A stretch of 64,000 bases of DNA from Paractinoplanes brasiliensis. Lineage in GTDB: Bacteria > Actinomycetota > Actinomycetes > Mycobacteriales > Micromonosporaceae. Shown piece by piece: positions 7,352-15,582 of this stretch (position 1 is its first letter; every line of letters starts with the position of its first letter). The DNA is taken from the NCBI RefSeq assembly GCF_004362215.1, contig NZ_SNWR01000002.1, forward strand, positions 620,001 to 684,000. The letters run 5' to 3'. The notes beneath the pieces were generated by a model. The model did no database searches. It was not told the DNA's origin and worked only from the letters and a program-made list of their open reading frames with translations. The position numbers and the translations under genes were made by a program.

Positions 7352-7816
7352 ATGAACGCCGACGCCGTGATGGCCCGTATCGGCGAGGCCGTCGCCATGC
7401 ACCATCAACAGGGGCGGCGTGCGGACGCGTACGGGATGTTCGCCCGGATCTGGGACGAGATCGGCGGGGAGCGGGGCGATCCGTTGCATGTCTGCGTGCT
7501 GGCCCACTCGATGGCCGACGTCCAGGACGAGGTCGCGCAGGAACTGCTGTGGGATCTGCGCGCGCTGGCCGCGGCCGGGCGGCTCACCGACGATCGGGTC
7601 GGGGAGGCCGGCGTGCCGCTGCAGGTCGCCGGGTTGTATCCGTCGTTGCACCTCAACCTGGCCGACTGCTATCGGAAGCTCGACGACCTCGACCGCGCCC
7701 GTGAGCACCTGGAGAAGGCTCGGGCCGGGATGGGCGCGCTTGCCGACGACGACTACGGGCGGCTGATCCGCAGCGGCCTGGACAGGCTGGCCCGGCAGCT
7801 CGAGCCGCCCGCGTGA
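7352..7816 (+). CDS. Conserved hypothetical TPR-like protein
   Basis: A 154-residue all-helical soluble protein. The segment LHLNLADCYRKLDDLDRAREHLEKARAGM looks like one tetratricopeptide repeat, preceded by helices around residues 20-70. No catalytic motif is visible, so a protein-protein role is the most that can be said. ATG 7352 has AAGGGCG 6-8 bp upstream. It follows the DUF402 gene by 24 bp and probably shares its transcript. Confidence 0.75.
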   Translation: MNADAVMARIGEAVAMHHQQGRRADAYGMFARIWDEIGGERGDPLHVCVLAHSMADVQDEVAQELLWDLRALAAAGRLTDDRVGEAGVPLQVAGLYPSLHLNLADCYRKLDDLDRAREHLEKARAGMGALADDDYGRLIRSGLDRLARQLEPPA

Positions 7817-7927
7817 AAGAAGCAAAACGTCTACGCCTATGTGCAAACTCGGGCGCCGGGCGGGGTCACGAAGCCGCCTCGCCTCGCATACGGTGAATGC
7901 ACGTTCCGTGACGACGAGGGGGTCCAC

Positions 7928-8803
7928 GTGCGGCTCATCCCCGGAATTCTCGCGCTCTCGCTGGCTTTCGTGCTGGTCGAGGCGGCCCCGGCCAGTGCCG
8001 CGGCGCCCGGCGGCCGTCTCCTTGTGCTCGACGACCGTGACGGCGGGCAGGGAGTCTTCAGCATGCGCGCCCGCGGCGGTGACGTGCGCCGCCTCAACCT
8101 CAACATTCCCCCGTACGGGCATCCCGACTACTCGCCCGACGGCAAGCGCGTCGCCTACACCGACGTCTGGAGCGTCTACACCGTCAAGGCCGACGGCACC
8201 GACCGGCGGTGGGTCATCGACGGCCCCTCGGTTCCGGCCTATCCGCGCTGGTCGCCGGACGGCACCGAGGTCGGTTTCGAGTCCGGCAACATCATGGCGG
8301 GCGCGGTCGCAGCACCGGCCGGGCGTCCGGTTTACACGGCGTCGGACAGCGGGTCGCTGACCTTCGACTGGTCACCCGACGGCCGCTTCGTCGCGGTCGT
8401 GCAGTCGTGGGCGGTCGGCGGCGAGCCGTGGGACCCGGTCTACGCCCGCGACATCTGGATCGCCCGCTCGGACGGCTCGAACGTCGCTCGCCGGCTGACC
8501 ACCCGCGCGGAAACCTGGGACCCGTACCGCATCGCGTGGAGCCCCCACGGCCGTACGCTCGCCGTCGAGGCCCTGGGTGACCTGTGGACGATCGACGTGC
8601 GCACCGGCGCGGTCACCAACCTCACCGCCACGCCCGGGGTGGCCGAGTCGAGCCCGATCTGGTCGCCCGACAGCCGGGTGCTCGCTTTCGGCCGTCAGGC
8701 CGCCGGCGCCACCGGCCCGCAGGTGTGGTTGCGCCCGGCCGCCGCCCGCGGCGACGCCGGCCGCAGCCTGTCCGTCACCGGCATCCCGACGAGCTGGCAC
8801 TGA
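7928..8803 (+). CDS. Secreted TolB-like beta-propeller protein
   Basis: GTG 7928 follows GAGGGGG at 5 bp and opens a classical signal peptide (RLIPGILALSLAFVLVEAAPASA, cleavage after about residue 26). The mature part carries repeated PD40/WD40-like blades with the diagnostic YSPDGKRVAYT, WSPDGTEVGFES, WSPDGRFVAVV, WSPHGRTLAVEA and WSPDSRVLAFG strands, about five blades in 291 residues. No lipobox is present, so it is probably secreted; the role is unknown. A 53-bp duplication begins in its last codons. Confidence 0.85.
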   Translation: MRLIPGILALSLAFVLVEAAPASAAAPGGRLLVLDDRDGGQGVFSMRARGGDVRRLNLNIPPYGHPDYSPDGKRVAYTDVWSVYTVKADGTDRRWVIDGPSVPAYPRWSPDGTEVGFESGNIMAGAVAAPAGRPVYTASDSGSLTFDWSPDGRFVAVVQSWAVGGEPWDPVYARDIWIARSDGSNVARRLTTRAETWDPYRIAWSPHGRTLAVEALGDLWTIDVRTGAVTNLTATPGVAESSPIWSPDSRVLAFGRQAAGATGPQVWLRPAAARGDAGRSLSVTGIPTSWH

Positions 8804-8892
8804 CCCCTGCAGCGCGGACACCCGCGACAACGTCGACCCCGACGAGGTGGCGCTGATCCCTGCGACGTGGACATCCGCGACGACGTCGATCC
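8785..8892. repeat. 53-bp duplication spanning the TolB-like stop codon
   Basis: The last codons of the TolB-like gene (CCCGACGAGCTGGCACTGAC at 8785) and following bases are repeated from 8838 (CCCGACGAGGTGGCGCTGAT) with about 85% identity over 50 bp, then decay. The copy includes the position of the stop codon. Confidence 0.8.
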
Positions 8893-8978
8893 CGCCGACC
8901 GGGCGGCCCGCCCTCATCCGCGCCTGTTCCGCCCGGTCAATGGCCTCTCACAAGTCTCCTTTCGAAGGTAAGCCGCGC

Positions 8979-9593
8979 CTATTTCTGCCGTGGGCCGGTC
9001 GCCGGTCTGGCCTTCTGCGGGTGCATCGACTCGTGGCGGGCGAGCATGGCGACGAACTCGCCGATCTTCCGCTCGCGGGTCTCGGCCCGCTTGACGGCGT
9101 TCAGCCGGTAGATCATCGCGAACCGGTTGGCCTTGGTCAGGACGTCGAACATGGCCTGGGCGTCCGGGTCGGCAGCGATCGCCGTGAGCAGGTCGGCGGG
9201 CACCTCGGCCTCCGAGGGCGGGGCGTAGGCGGCCGCCCACCGCCCGTCCGCTTTCGCCGCCTCGACCGCCGCCCGGCCCGCGGGCAGCATCCGCCCCTGC
9301 TCCTCCAGCCGGGCCACATGAAGAACATTGCGCTGCGACCACGCGCTCCGAGCCCGCCGCGGCGTCAGGCGGATCCACGAGATCGACTCGTTCCCCTTCC
9401 GCGCCTGGCCGTCTATCCACCCGGCGCACAGGGCCTCGTCGACCGCCTGCTGCCAGGTCAGCGTGGTGACGGTGCCACCTTTACGCCCGAGCGCGAGCCA
9501 CACCCCGTCCGAGCTGGTGTGGTTTTCCAGCAGCCACACCCGCAGCCCCTCGGCGTCGGCCACCACCAGCTCTTCCAACTCCCGATCCGCCAT
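8979..9593 (-). CDS. YdeI/OmpD-associated family protein
   Basis: A 204-residue cytosolic protein of the YdeI family (bacteriocin-protection/OmpdA type), recognised from WLALGRKGG, TWQQAVDEALCAGWIDGQ, SWIRLTPRRARSAWSQRN and the C-terminal RETRERKIGEFVAMLAR. In other bacteria YdeI is linked to resistance to cationic peptides, but no biochemical role is firm. ATG 9593 matches the family start (MADRELEEL); the longer frame to 9623 adds a Gly/Ser leader. Monocistronic. Confidence 0.85.
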   Translation of the reverse strand: MADRELEELVVADAEGLRVWLLENHTSSDGVWLALGRKGGTVTTLTWQQAVDEALCAGWIDGQARKGNESISWIRLTPRRARSAWSQRNVLHVARLEEQGRMLPAGRAAVEAAKADGRWAAAYAPPSEAEVPADLLTAIAADPDAQAMFDVLTKANRFAMIYRLNAVKRAETRERKIGEFVAMLARHESMHPQKARPATGPRQK

Positions 9594-9667
9594 GCCCGGC
9601 AGGCTATCCGCACCCCCCGACAACTTTCCGCGGCCCAGCGCCGAGCCGTCCCGCGCGATCGCCGGCC

Positions 9668-10297
9668 TCAGGTGTCTCTATCGCCGGCCTCAGGTGTCTC
9701 TGACGGTGGCTGTTCGGCCGTGGCGGGCATGTCCGGGGTGTTGGCGAGGCCGGCGACCAGCAGGCGGACCAGGCGCCGGGCGTCGTATCGGGGGTTGCTG
9801 CCCGCGCAGAGGCCACCGACGCCGTACATGAGCTCGGCGGCGTCCTGGCCCGGGCGGATCTGGCCGGCGTCGGCCGCGGCCGCGAGCAACTCGGTGCAGA
9901 CGGGTTCGAGGCGGTCCAGGAAGTAGGAGTGCAGCGGGTCGTAGCAGCTGTCGTCGGACTGCAGGACCCGGGCCAGGCCGAGCTTGGTGACCACGAAGTC
10001 GACGAGCAGGCCGACCCAGGTCTGCAGGGCGGCGTACGGGGAAGGGCTGGTTCTGAGCAGGCGGGGGCCGGCCTCGGCGAGCGCTTCGACCTGGTGGCGA
10101 TAGACGGCGACGATCAGGTCGGCGCGGGTGGGGAAGTGCCGGTAGATGGTGGCCGTGCCGACCCCGGCCTCGGCGGCGATGTCGCGGAGGGGCGCCTCGA
10201 CGCCGGAGCGTACGAAGATCGTCGCGGCCGCGCCGAGCAGGGCTTCCTGGTTGCGCCGGGCGTCAGCACGCTTGTGCCTCGGGGCTGTGTCGCCCAC
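9668..10297 (-). CDS. TetR-family regulator
   Basis: A 209-residue repressor with an N-terminal TetR helix-turn-helix (LRDIAAEAGVGTATIYRHFPTRADLI, about residues 38-63) and a helical ligand domain. GTG 10297 is preceded by GGAGG at 7 bp. It faces the alpha/beta hydrolase gene at 10388. Two palindromes CGGGAC-N3-GTCCCG lie in the 90-bp spacer, so it most likely represses both itself and the hydrolase. A duplicated CAGGTGTCTCT motif sits at its 3' end. Confidence 0.9.
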   Translation of the reverse strand: MGDTAPRHKRADARRNQEALLGAAATIFVRSGVEAPLRDIAAEAGVGTATIYRHFPTRADLIVAVYRHQVEALAEAGPRLLRTSPSPYAALQTWVGLLVDFVVTKLGLARVLQSDDSCYDPLHSYFLDRLEPVCTELLAAAADAGQIRPGQDAAELMYGVGGLCAGSNPRYDARRLVRLLVAGLANTPDMPATAEQPPSETPEAGDRDT

Positions 10298-10320
10298 CAC
10301 ACCACCTCCGTCGTACCTAA

Positions 10321-10361
10321 ACGGGACACTGTCCCGTATCTTCAAACGGGACGATGTCCCG
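10321..10361. promoter_or_regulatory. Twin TetR operators in the divergent promoter
   Basis: Site 1 is the perfect 17-bp palindrome ACGGGACACTGTCCCGT (10321-10337). Site 2 is CGGGACGATGTCCCG (10347-10361). Both have the form CGGGAC-N3-GTCCCG, with centres 25 bp apart, in the gap between a TetR gene and its divergent neighbour. Confidence 0.85.
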
Positions 10362-10387
10362 GATTTTAGCCGACGAGAGGATCCCTC

Positions 10388-11107
10388 ATGACCACATACC
10401 TGCTCGTGCACGGCGCCTGGCACAGCGGACAGGCCTGGGAGCGAGTGGCTCCGCTGCTCACCGCCGCCGGCCACCGGGTTCTGGCGCCCACGCTGACCGG
10501 CCACGGCAGCGCGCCGTTCGACCCCGAGGCAGGGCTGGAGACGTACGTCGCCGACGTCAAGCGGGTGCTGGACGAGCACGATCTCGCCGACGTGGTGCTC
10601 GTGGGTCACAGCTACGCCGGGCTGATCGTGTCGTCGGTGGTCAACGACGTGCCGGAGCGGATCGGTCACGTGGTCTACCTCGACGCGATGGTGCCGGTGC
10701 ACGGCGAGACCGCCCTCGACGTCATGCCGATCACGGGCGTGCTGGTCGAGGCGGCCGCGAGGTCCAACACCCCGGAGCGGGTTCCGCCGTTGCCCGAGAT
10801 GCCCGCGCCGCACGGGTTGTTCGGCGTCACCGACCCCGGCGACATCGCCCGGCTGCGGGCGACGCTGGTCGACGAGCCGGTGCGGGCCTACGAGCAACCG
10901 GTGCGGCTGGACAACCCGGTCGCGGACGCCGTTCCCCGTACGCACATCCACTGCGTCGGTTTCGAGGTCGAGGGCATCACCCGGCGACCCGTCCCGCCCA
11001 CCCAGCCCAACGGCAGCCCGGCCCAGGTCTGGGAACTGCACAGCGGCCACGACTGCATGATCACCGCCCCCGACGAGTTGGCCGCCCTGCTGCTCAAGCT
11101 CGCGTAA
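10388..11107 (+). CDS. Alpha/beta hydrolase (MES/HNL-like esterase)
   Basis: A 239-residue cytosolic hydrolase that begins directly with the first core strand (TTYLLVHGAWHSGQAWERV). The nucleophile elbow GHSYAG lies near residue 72, a YLDAMVP segment follows, and the catalytic His is in SGHDCMITAP near the C-terminus. The layout matches salicylate-esterase/hydroxynitrile-lyase-like hydrolases; the substrate is unknown. Divergent from a TetR gene with paired operators, so expression is probably induced by a small molecule. ATG 10388 follows GAGAGGATC. Confidence 0.9.
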   Translation: MTTYLLVHGAWHSGQAWERVAPLLTAAGHRVLAPTLTGHGSAPFDPEAGLETYVADVKRVLDEHDLADVVLVGHSYAGLIVSSVVNDVPERIGHVVYLDAMVPVHGETALDVMPITGVLVEAAARSNTPERVPPLPEMPAPHGLFGVTDPGDIARLRATLVDEPVRAYEQPVRLDNPVADAVPRTHIHCVGFEVEGITRRPVPPTQPNGSPAQVWELHSGHDCMITAPDELAALLLKLA

Positions 11108-11161
11108 CCAGGTCGGCGTCTCTGGCTGCCGGACCACGTCCTCGAGCCGGCCGGGTCCGGT

Positions 11162-11201
11162 CGTTCTCCGCGACGGCATCAACGAGCGTGACCGGAGAAC
11201 G
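11162..11201. other. Inverted repeat after the hydrolase gene
   Basis: Perfect 9-bp arms CGTTCTCCG (11162-11170) and CGGAGAACG (11193-11201) around 22 nt. Could be a regulator site for the following iron-sulfur gene or a weak terminator. Confidence 0.4.
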
Positions 11202-11323
11202 CTTCGGGGAGTGCGGTTCCGCGGGTACGCTGTCCGCACGATTTTGGCGGTGGCGAAGGTGCCGGGAACACCCAGCGGAACGGGTGCCGGCGGCCGGCAG
11301 GGCAGAGATGGGGGCGGTTACCG

Positions 11324-11578
11324 ATGTCCCCCGTCAGCGAGGTCACCCTGCATGTCAACGGCGTGACGCGGCGGCTGCGGCTGGACCATCGGCGGATTCT
11401 GGTCGGCGTGCTGCGCGACGACTTCGGCTCGGAGGGCACGCGCGAGAACTGCGACCACGGTGGATGCGGCGCGTGCACCGTCTTGATCGACGGCCGGCTC
11501 GCGGCGTCCTGTCTCACCCTTGCGGTGGCCGTCGACGGCGCCTCGATCACGACCATCGAGGGCTATGAAGGAGTTTGA
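11324..11578 (+). CDS. Truncated [2Fe-2S] subunit of a xanthine-dehydrogenase-type enzyme
   Basis: Only 84 residues. It carries the plant-type ferredoxin domain with the motif CDHGGCGACTVL and the following Cys (ASCLTLAV), as in CoxS/YagT-type subunits of molybdenum hydroxylases. Family members are about 150-165 residues long and have a second, helical [2Fe-2S] domain; that half is missing, the protein stopping at IEGYEGV. The frame overlaps the next gene by 14 bp, suggesting a deletion that fused the region to the start of the FAD subunit. Probably unable to form a full electron chain. Confidence 0.75.
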   Translation: MSPVSEVTLHVNGVTRRLRLDHRRILVGVLRDDFGSEGTRENCDHGGCGACTVLIDGRLAASCLTLAVAVDGASITTIEGYEGV

Positions 11579-12443
11579 GTACGTCCGTGCGGGCAGCGTG
11601 CCCGAGGCGCTGGCGTCGGACGGGCGCTTTCTGGGCGGGGGCACCAATCTGGTTCACCTGATGAGGCGGGGCGTGGAGGCCCCGGACAGGCTCGTCGACG
11701 TCAGCCGGCTCCCGCTGAGCGGCATCCGGGAGACCCCGGACGGCGGACTGGTCATCGGCGCGACAACCACCAACAGCGTCGTCGCGGCCGATCCGCTGGT
11801 GCGGCGGCGCTACCCGGCTCTGGCCCGGGCGATCTTGGCCGGGGCGCCCGGCCCCATCCGTGACCGGGCCACCGTCGGGGGCAACCTGCGGCAGAGCACC
11901 CGGTGCGAGTACTTCACCGATCTGGCCAGGCCGTGCAACCAGCGCTTGCCGGGCAGCGGATGCGCGGCCATCGGCGGACGCAACCGCAACCACGCGATCC
12001 TCGGATGGGACGAGCGCTGCGTCGCCGTCGACCCCTCCGACATGGCGGTCGCCCTGTCCGTGTTCGACGTGACCGTGCACTCCCTCGGCGGGCCGCCCGG
12101 ATTGATCACGGCGGTCGAGCTGCCGCCGGCCCCGCCCTCGGTGTTTCGCAAGGCGCGGGACGGCGGCGTCTCGGTCGCCGCGGTGCTCGAGGTCACCGCT
12201 GGCATCGTGCGCGACGTACGGATTGCTCTCGGCGGGGTCGCGGCCCGGCCCTGGCGCGCGTCCGCCGCCGAGAACCTCCTGCGGCACGGGCCGGCCACGG
12301 CGGATCGGTTCCGGGCGGCCGCCGACGCCGAGCTGGCCGCCGCCCGGCCGTTGCGGGACAACGCATACAAGGTGGAGCTGACGCGCCACCTCATCGAGGG
12401 CGTGCTGACCCGCGCAGCCGAGGCGGCCCGAGCACGACCGTAG
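11565..12443 (+). CDS. FAD-binding subunit of a molybdenum hydroxylase (YagS/CoxM type)
   Basis: A 292-residue FAD domain protein: FLGGGTNLVHLMRRG binds FAD, and IRDRATVGGNLRQSTRC followed by PCNQRLPGSGCAA matches the extra [4Fe-4S] loop of YagS/4-hydroxybenzoyl-CoA reductase-type subunits; the C-terminal CO-dehydrogenase flavoprotein domain is present. ATG 11565 lies inside the preceding gene. The catalytic molybdopterin subunit that should follow (about 700 residues) is absent; repeats and the convergent egt operon come next. Confidence 0.85.
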   Translation: MKEFEYVRAGSVPEALASDGRFLGGGTNLVHLMRRGVEAPDRLVDVSRLPLSGIRETPDGGLVIGATTTNSVVAADPLVRRRYPALARAILAGAPGPIRDRATVGGNLRQSTRCEYFTDLARPCNQRLPGSGCAAIGGRNRNHAILGWDERCVAVDPSDMAVALSVFDVTVHSLGGPPGLITAVELPPAPPSVFRKARDGGVSVAAVLEVTAGIVRDVRIALGGVAARPWRASAAENLLRHGPATADRFRAAADAELAAARPLRDNAYKVELTRHLIEGVLTRAAEAARARP

Positions 12444-12469
12444 GCCGGGGCTGTCAGAGCACCGCGCCC

Positions 12470-12607
12470 GTCGGCGACAGCGCGGAACGGCTGGGGCGGT
12501 CAGGGTGCCGCGTGCGTTGGCGACAGCGCGGAACGGCTGGGGCGGTCAGGACACGGCCCGCGTTGGTGACGGCGTGGAAACGCCGCGAGGCGGTCACGGG
12601 ACGGCGC
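12470..12607. repeat. 46-bp tandem repeat spanning the egtD stop
   Basis: Three copies start at 12470, 12516 and 12562 (46 bp apart; core GGCGACAGCGCGGAACGGCT). The third, more diverged copy contains the egtD stop (TCA at 12594-12596), and the same TCA triplet is kept in the other copies at 12500 and 12546. The array fills the gap between the convergent FAD-subunit gene and egtD. Confidence 0.85.
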
Positions 12608-13541
12608 GGGCGAGGGAGAGAGCGAACCGGCCGGCCGGGTCGGTCCACCACCGGTCGAGGGTGAAACCGGCTTCGGCCAGCTCCTTCCCGACGCCCCCGC
12701 GGCGGAACTTGGCCGAGATCTCGGTGCGGATCTCCTCACCGGCCGCGAGCTCGACGACCAAGCCGACCGCCGGAATCGTGACACGCATGGGCCAGCGGGC
12801 CCGCAGGCGCATCTCGATCCATTCCGCGTCGGCGTCCCAAAGGGCGACGTGGGCGAAGCCGTCGACGTCGAAGTCGGCGTCCAGCCGGCGGTTGAGCACC
12901 CGCAGCACGTTCTTGTTGAACTCCGCTGTCACCCCGGAGGCGTCGTCGTAGGCGGGCACCAGCACGCGCGGGCTCTTCACCAGGTCGGTGCCGAGCAGCA
13001 GGTGCTCGCCGGGCCGCAGCACGCCGCGCACGCCGGTGAAGAAGCGGGCCCGGTCGGCCGGCTCGAAGTTGCCGATCGTGCCGCCGAGGAACGCGACCAG
13101 GCGGCCGGGCCCCTCGGGCAGCTCGCCGAGGTGCTCGGTGAAGTCGGCGACCACGGGGTGCACGGCCAGGCCGGGGAAGTCGTCCGCGATCTGGCCGGCC
13201 GCCGCGGCCAGGGCCGAGGGCGAGACGTCCATCGGCACGAACGACGTCAGGGGCAGCGCCTCGAGCAGCAGCTTCGTCTTGGTCGAGTAGCCCGCGCCCA
13301 GCTCGATCAGCGTGCGAGCCGAGGTGAGCCGGGCGATCTCGTCGGCGCGTGCCGTGAGGATCGCGCGCTCGCTGCGGGTCGGGTAGTACTCCGGCAGCTC
13401 GGTGATCTGTTCGAACAGCTCGCTGCCGCGGGCGTCGTAGAACCATTTCGGCGGCAGCCATTTGCGGGGTGCGGTCAGCCCGGCCAGCACGTCGGCGCGT
13501 AGCGCGGTCTCCTGGACGTCGTTGTCGAGCAGGACCTTCAT
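12594..13541 (-). CDS. egtD: L-histidine N-alpha-methyltransferase EgtD
   Basis: Trimethylates histidine to hercynine with three SAM, the first step of ergothioneine synthesis. 315 residues, full length for the family. The SAM site LIELGAGYSTKT lies near residue 80, the N-terminus has PPKWFYDARGSELFEQIT, and LGTDLVKSPRVLVPAYDD and EFNKNVLRVLNRRLDADF are EgtD-typical. The start ATG overlaps the egtC stop (ATGA), so translation is coupled; this is the last gene of the leftward egtABCD operon. Confidence 0.95.
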   Translation of the reverse strand: MKVLLDNDVQETALRADVLAGLTAPRKWLPPKWFYDARGSELFEQITELPEYYPTRSERAILTARADEIARLTSARTLIELGAGYSTKTKLLLEALPLTSFVPMDVSPSALAAAAGQIADDFPGLAVHPVVADFTEHLGELPEGPGRLVAFLGGTIGNFEPADRARFFTGVRGVLRPGEHLLLGTDLVKSPRVLVPAYDDASGVTAEFNKNVLRVLNRRLDADFDVDGFAHVALWDADAEWIEMRLRARWPMRVTIPAVGLVVELAAGEEIRTEISAKFRRGGVGKELAEAGFTLDRWWTDPAGRFALSLARAVP

Positions 13542-14281
13542 GACTCTCCCAACGGGATCTGTTGCAGCTCGGCGGCCGTGGCGACGACGAGGGTGCGGTC
13601 GTCGACGGGCTGCCAGGACGGGTCGTCGTCGAGTGGTTCGGAGCTGACCAGCACGCTGCCGGCTCGCCTGAGAACGGACAGGGAATGGCCGTACGTGCTG
13701 GCCACCACGGTCTCGCCGTCGGTGAGCAGCAGGTTGAGCCGGGAGCCTGGGGCGGCCGCGGCCACCTCGGCGATCGTGTCCGCAACGGCCTCGCGCGGGC
13801 CGGCGCCGCCGCGCAGCCGGTCGCGCACGAACGCCCACAGCAGCGCCGCGTCGGTGGGCGCGTCGAGCGTGAGCAGGTCCACGGGCGGCAGCGTGGCGGC
13901 GAGTTTGGCGACCGACCCGGGCCAGCCGCTGACCTTGCCGTTGTGGCTGAACAGCCACGGCCCCTCGCCGAACGGGGCCGCCGCGTGCTCGGTCACCGGC
14001 ATGCCGATGGTCGCGCTGCGGACCGCGGCCAGGACCGCCCCCGCCGACACGGCGGAGGCGAGCCCGGGCAGCGTGGTGTCGCTCCACAGCGGGGTGGCCC
14101 GGCGGTATCGCACCGGGCCGCCCTCGGCGTACCAGCCGACGCCGAACCCGTCCGCGTTGATCGTGCCGCCGCCGCGCATGTCGGCCGGCGCCCACGATTG
14201 ATGTGCCAGCGAGTGCGCGGGCTCGAACAGCAGCCGCGACAACGGGACGGGCGGCCCCAGATAGACCAGGTGACGGCACAT
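13538..14281 (-). CDS. egtC: Gamma-glutamyl hercynylcysteine sulfoxide hydrolase EgtC
   Basis: A class-II glutamine amidotransferase-fold enzyme that removes the glutamyl group from the EgtB product. It begins MCRHLVYLGPP, so Cys2 becomes the N-terminal nucleophile, as the family requires. Further markers are NADGFGVGWY and the FSHNGKVSGW loop. 247 residues, the usual length. The ATG overlaps the egtB stop by one base (TGATG) and the stop overlaps egtD by four. Confidence 0.93.
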   Translation of the reverse strand: MCRHLVYLGPPVPLSRLLFEPAHSLAHQSWAPADMRGGGTINADGFGVGWYAEGGPVRYRRATPLWSDTTLPGLASAVSAGAVLAAVRSATIGMPVTEHAAAPFGEGPWLFSHNGKVSGWPGSVAKLAATLPPVDLLTLDAPTDAALLWAFVRDRLRGGAGPREAVADTIAEVAAAAPGSRLNLLLTDGETVVASTYGHSLSVLRRAGSVLVSSEPLDDDPSWQPVDDRTLVVATAAELQQIPLGES

Positions 14282-15582
14282 CAGGCGTCCCGGGCCAGCC
14301 GGAAGCCGCTGAAGATCTGCCGCCGGATCGGGTAGTCCCAGTTACGGAAGGTGCCGCGGACGGCGCTACGGTCGGTGCCGAACGAGCCGCCGCGGAGCAC
14401 CTTGTAGTCGGGGCCGAAGAACACCTCCGAATATTCGCGGTAGGGGAACGCGGCGAACCCGGGATAGCCGTGGAAGTCGGTGGACGTCCACTCCCACACG
14501 TCGCCGACCAGCTGGTGCACGCCGAGCGGGGACGCGCCGTCGGGGTAGGCGCCGGCCGGGGCGGGCCGCAGATGCCGCTGGCCCAGGTTCGCGTGCCGCG
14601 CCTGCGGGGTCTCGTCACCCCACGGGTAGCGCCGCGAGCGTCCGGTCGCGGGGTCCCACCGGGCTGCCTTCTCCCACTCGGCCTCGGTCGGCAGCCGTTT
14701 GCCGGCCCATCTCGCGTACGCCTCGGCCTCCCAGAAGCACACGTGCACCACCGGCTCGTCCGCCACGACCGGGGCCGTACGCCCGAACGTCGTGGCCGCC
14801 CAGCCGTCGCCGTCACGCACCCAGTGGCCGGGCGCGGTGAGCCCGGCGGCCTGCCGGTGATCCCACCCGGCCGGGCTCCACCAGCGCGGGTCGTCGTAGC
14901 CGCCGGCGTCGATGAACGCCGTGTATTGCCCGTTGGTGACGGCGGCCCGGTCGATCCAGAACGCCGGCACCCGCACCTGGTGCGCCGGGCGTTCGTTGTC
15001 GAGCGCCCACGCCTCGGTGTCGGTGCCCATCGTGAACGGCCCGCCCGGCACGAGCACCTCGCCGGCGACGGGGGCCGGCGCAGCCGGGGGCTCCGGCGCG
15101 GTGAGCACGGGCGCGCCCACCCGCAGCTGGTGGGTGGCCAGCATCGTCTCGTCGTGCTGCTGCTCGTGCTGAATGATCATGCCGAAGGCGAACCCGTCGG
15201 CCACCAGGCGGCGGCCGTCGTCGACGGGGGCCCGGCCGAGCACGTCGAGGGCCTTGTCGCGTACCTCGGCGACGTAACGGCGGGCCTCGACCGGGGTGAG
15301 CAGCGGCAGGGACGGGCGGTCGCGGCGGGGGTGCTTGAAGGCGTCGTACAACTCGTCGATGTCGGGCCGCAGCGGGTCACGGCCGCCGACGTCGCGTACC
15401 AGCCACAGCTCTTCCTGGCTGCCGACGTGGGCGAGGTCCCACACCAGCGGCGACATGAGCGGGGAGTGCTGACGGGTCAGGTCGCCGTCGTCGACGGCGT
15501 CGGTGAGCAGGGCTGTGCGGTCGCGGGTGCGCAGCAGCTCGGCCGCGACACGCTCCCGCAGCCGTTCGGTCTCGATGGTCAT
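14281..15582 (-). CDS. egtB: Hercynine oxygenase EgtB
   Basis: Non-haem iron enzyme that joins gamma-glutamylcysteine to hercynine with O2 to give the sulfoxide. The N-terminal DinB-like domain holds the iron ligands (HVGSQEELWL and HEQQHDETM). The C-terminal formylglycine-generating-enzyme-like domain has PTEAEWEKAARW, GDVWEWTSTDF and the end RGGSFGT...FSGFRLARDA. ATG 15582 (MTIETERLRE) overlaps the egtA stop by four bases. At 433 residues it is full length. Confidence 0.95.
   Translation of the reverse strand: MTIETERLRERVAAELLRTRDRTALLTDAVDDGDLTRQHSPLMSPLVWDLAHVGSQEELWLVRDVGGRDPLRPDIDELYDAFKHPRRDRPSLPLLTPVEARRYVAEVRDKALDVLGRAPVDDGRRLVADGFAFGMIIQHEQQHDETMLATHQLRVGAPVLTAPEPPAAPAPVAGEVLVPGGPFTMGTDTEAWALDNERPAHQVRVPAFWIDRAAVTNGQYTAFIDAGGYDDPRWWSPAGWDHRQAAGLTAPGHWVRDGDGWAATTFGRTAPVVADEPVVHVCFWEAEAYARWAGKRLPTEAEWEKAARWDPATGRSRRYPWGDETPQARHANLGQRHLRPAPAGAYPDGASPLGVHQLVGDVWEWTSTDFHGYPGFAAFPYREYSEVFFGPDYKVLRGGSFGTDRSAVRGTFRNWDYPIRRQIFSGFRLARDA

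Noticed and set aside
6341..8122. Long minus-strand frame opposite the DUF402 and TPR-like genes
   Set aside because: Composition is typical of antisense frames in high-GC DNA and the plus-strand genes have clear family motifs.
9668..11239. A 523-residue minus-strand frame covering the hydrolase gene
   Set aside because: Only the part up to 10297 (TetR) has protein-like sequence; the rest is antisense to the hydrolase.
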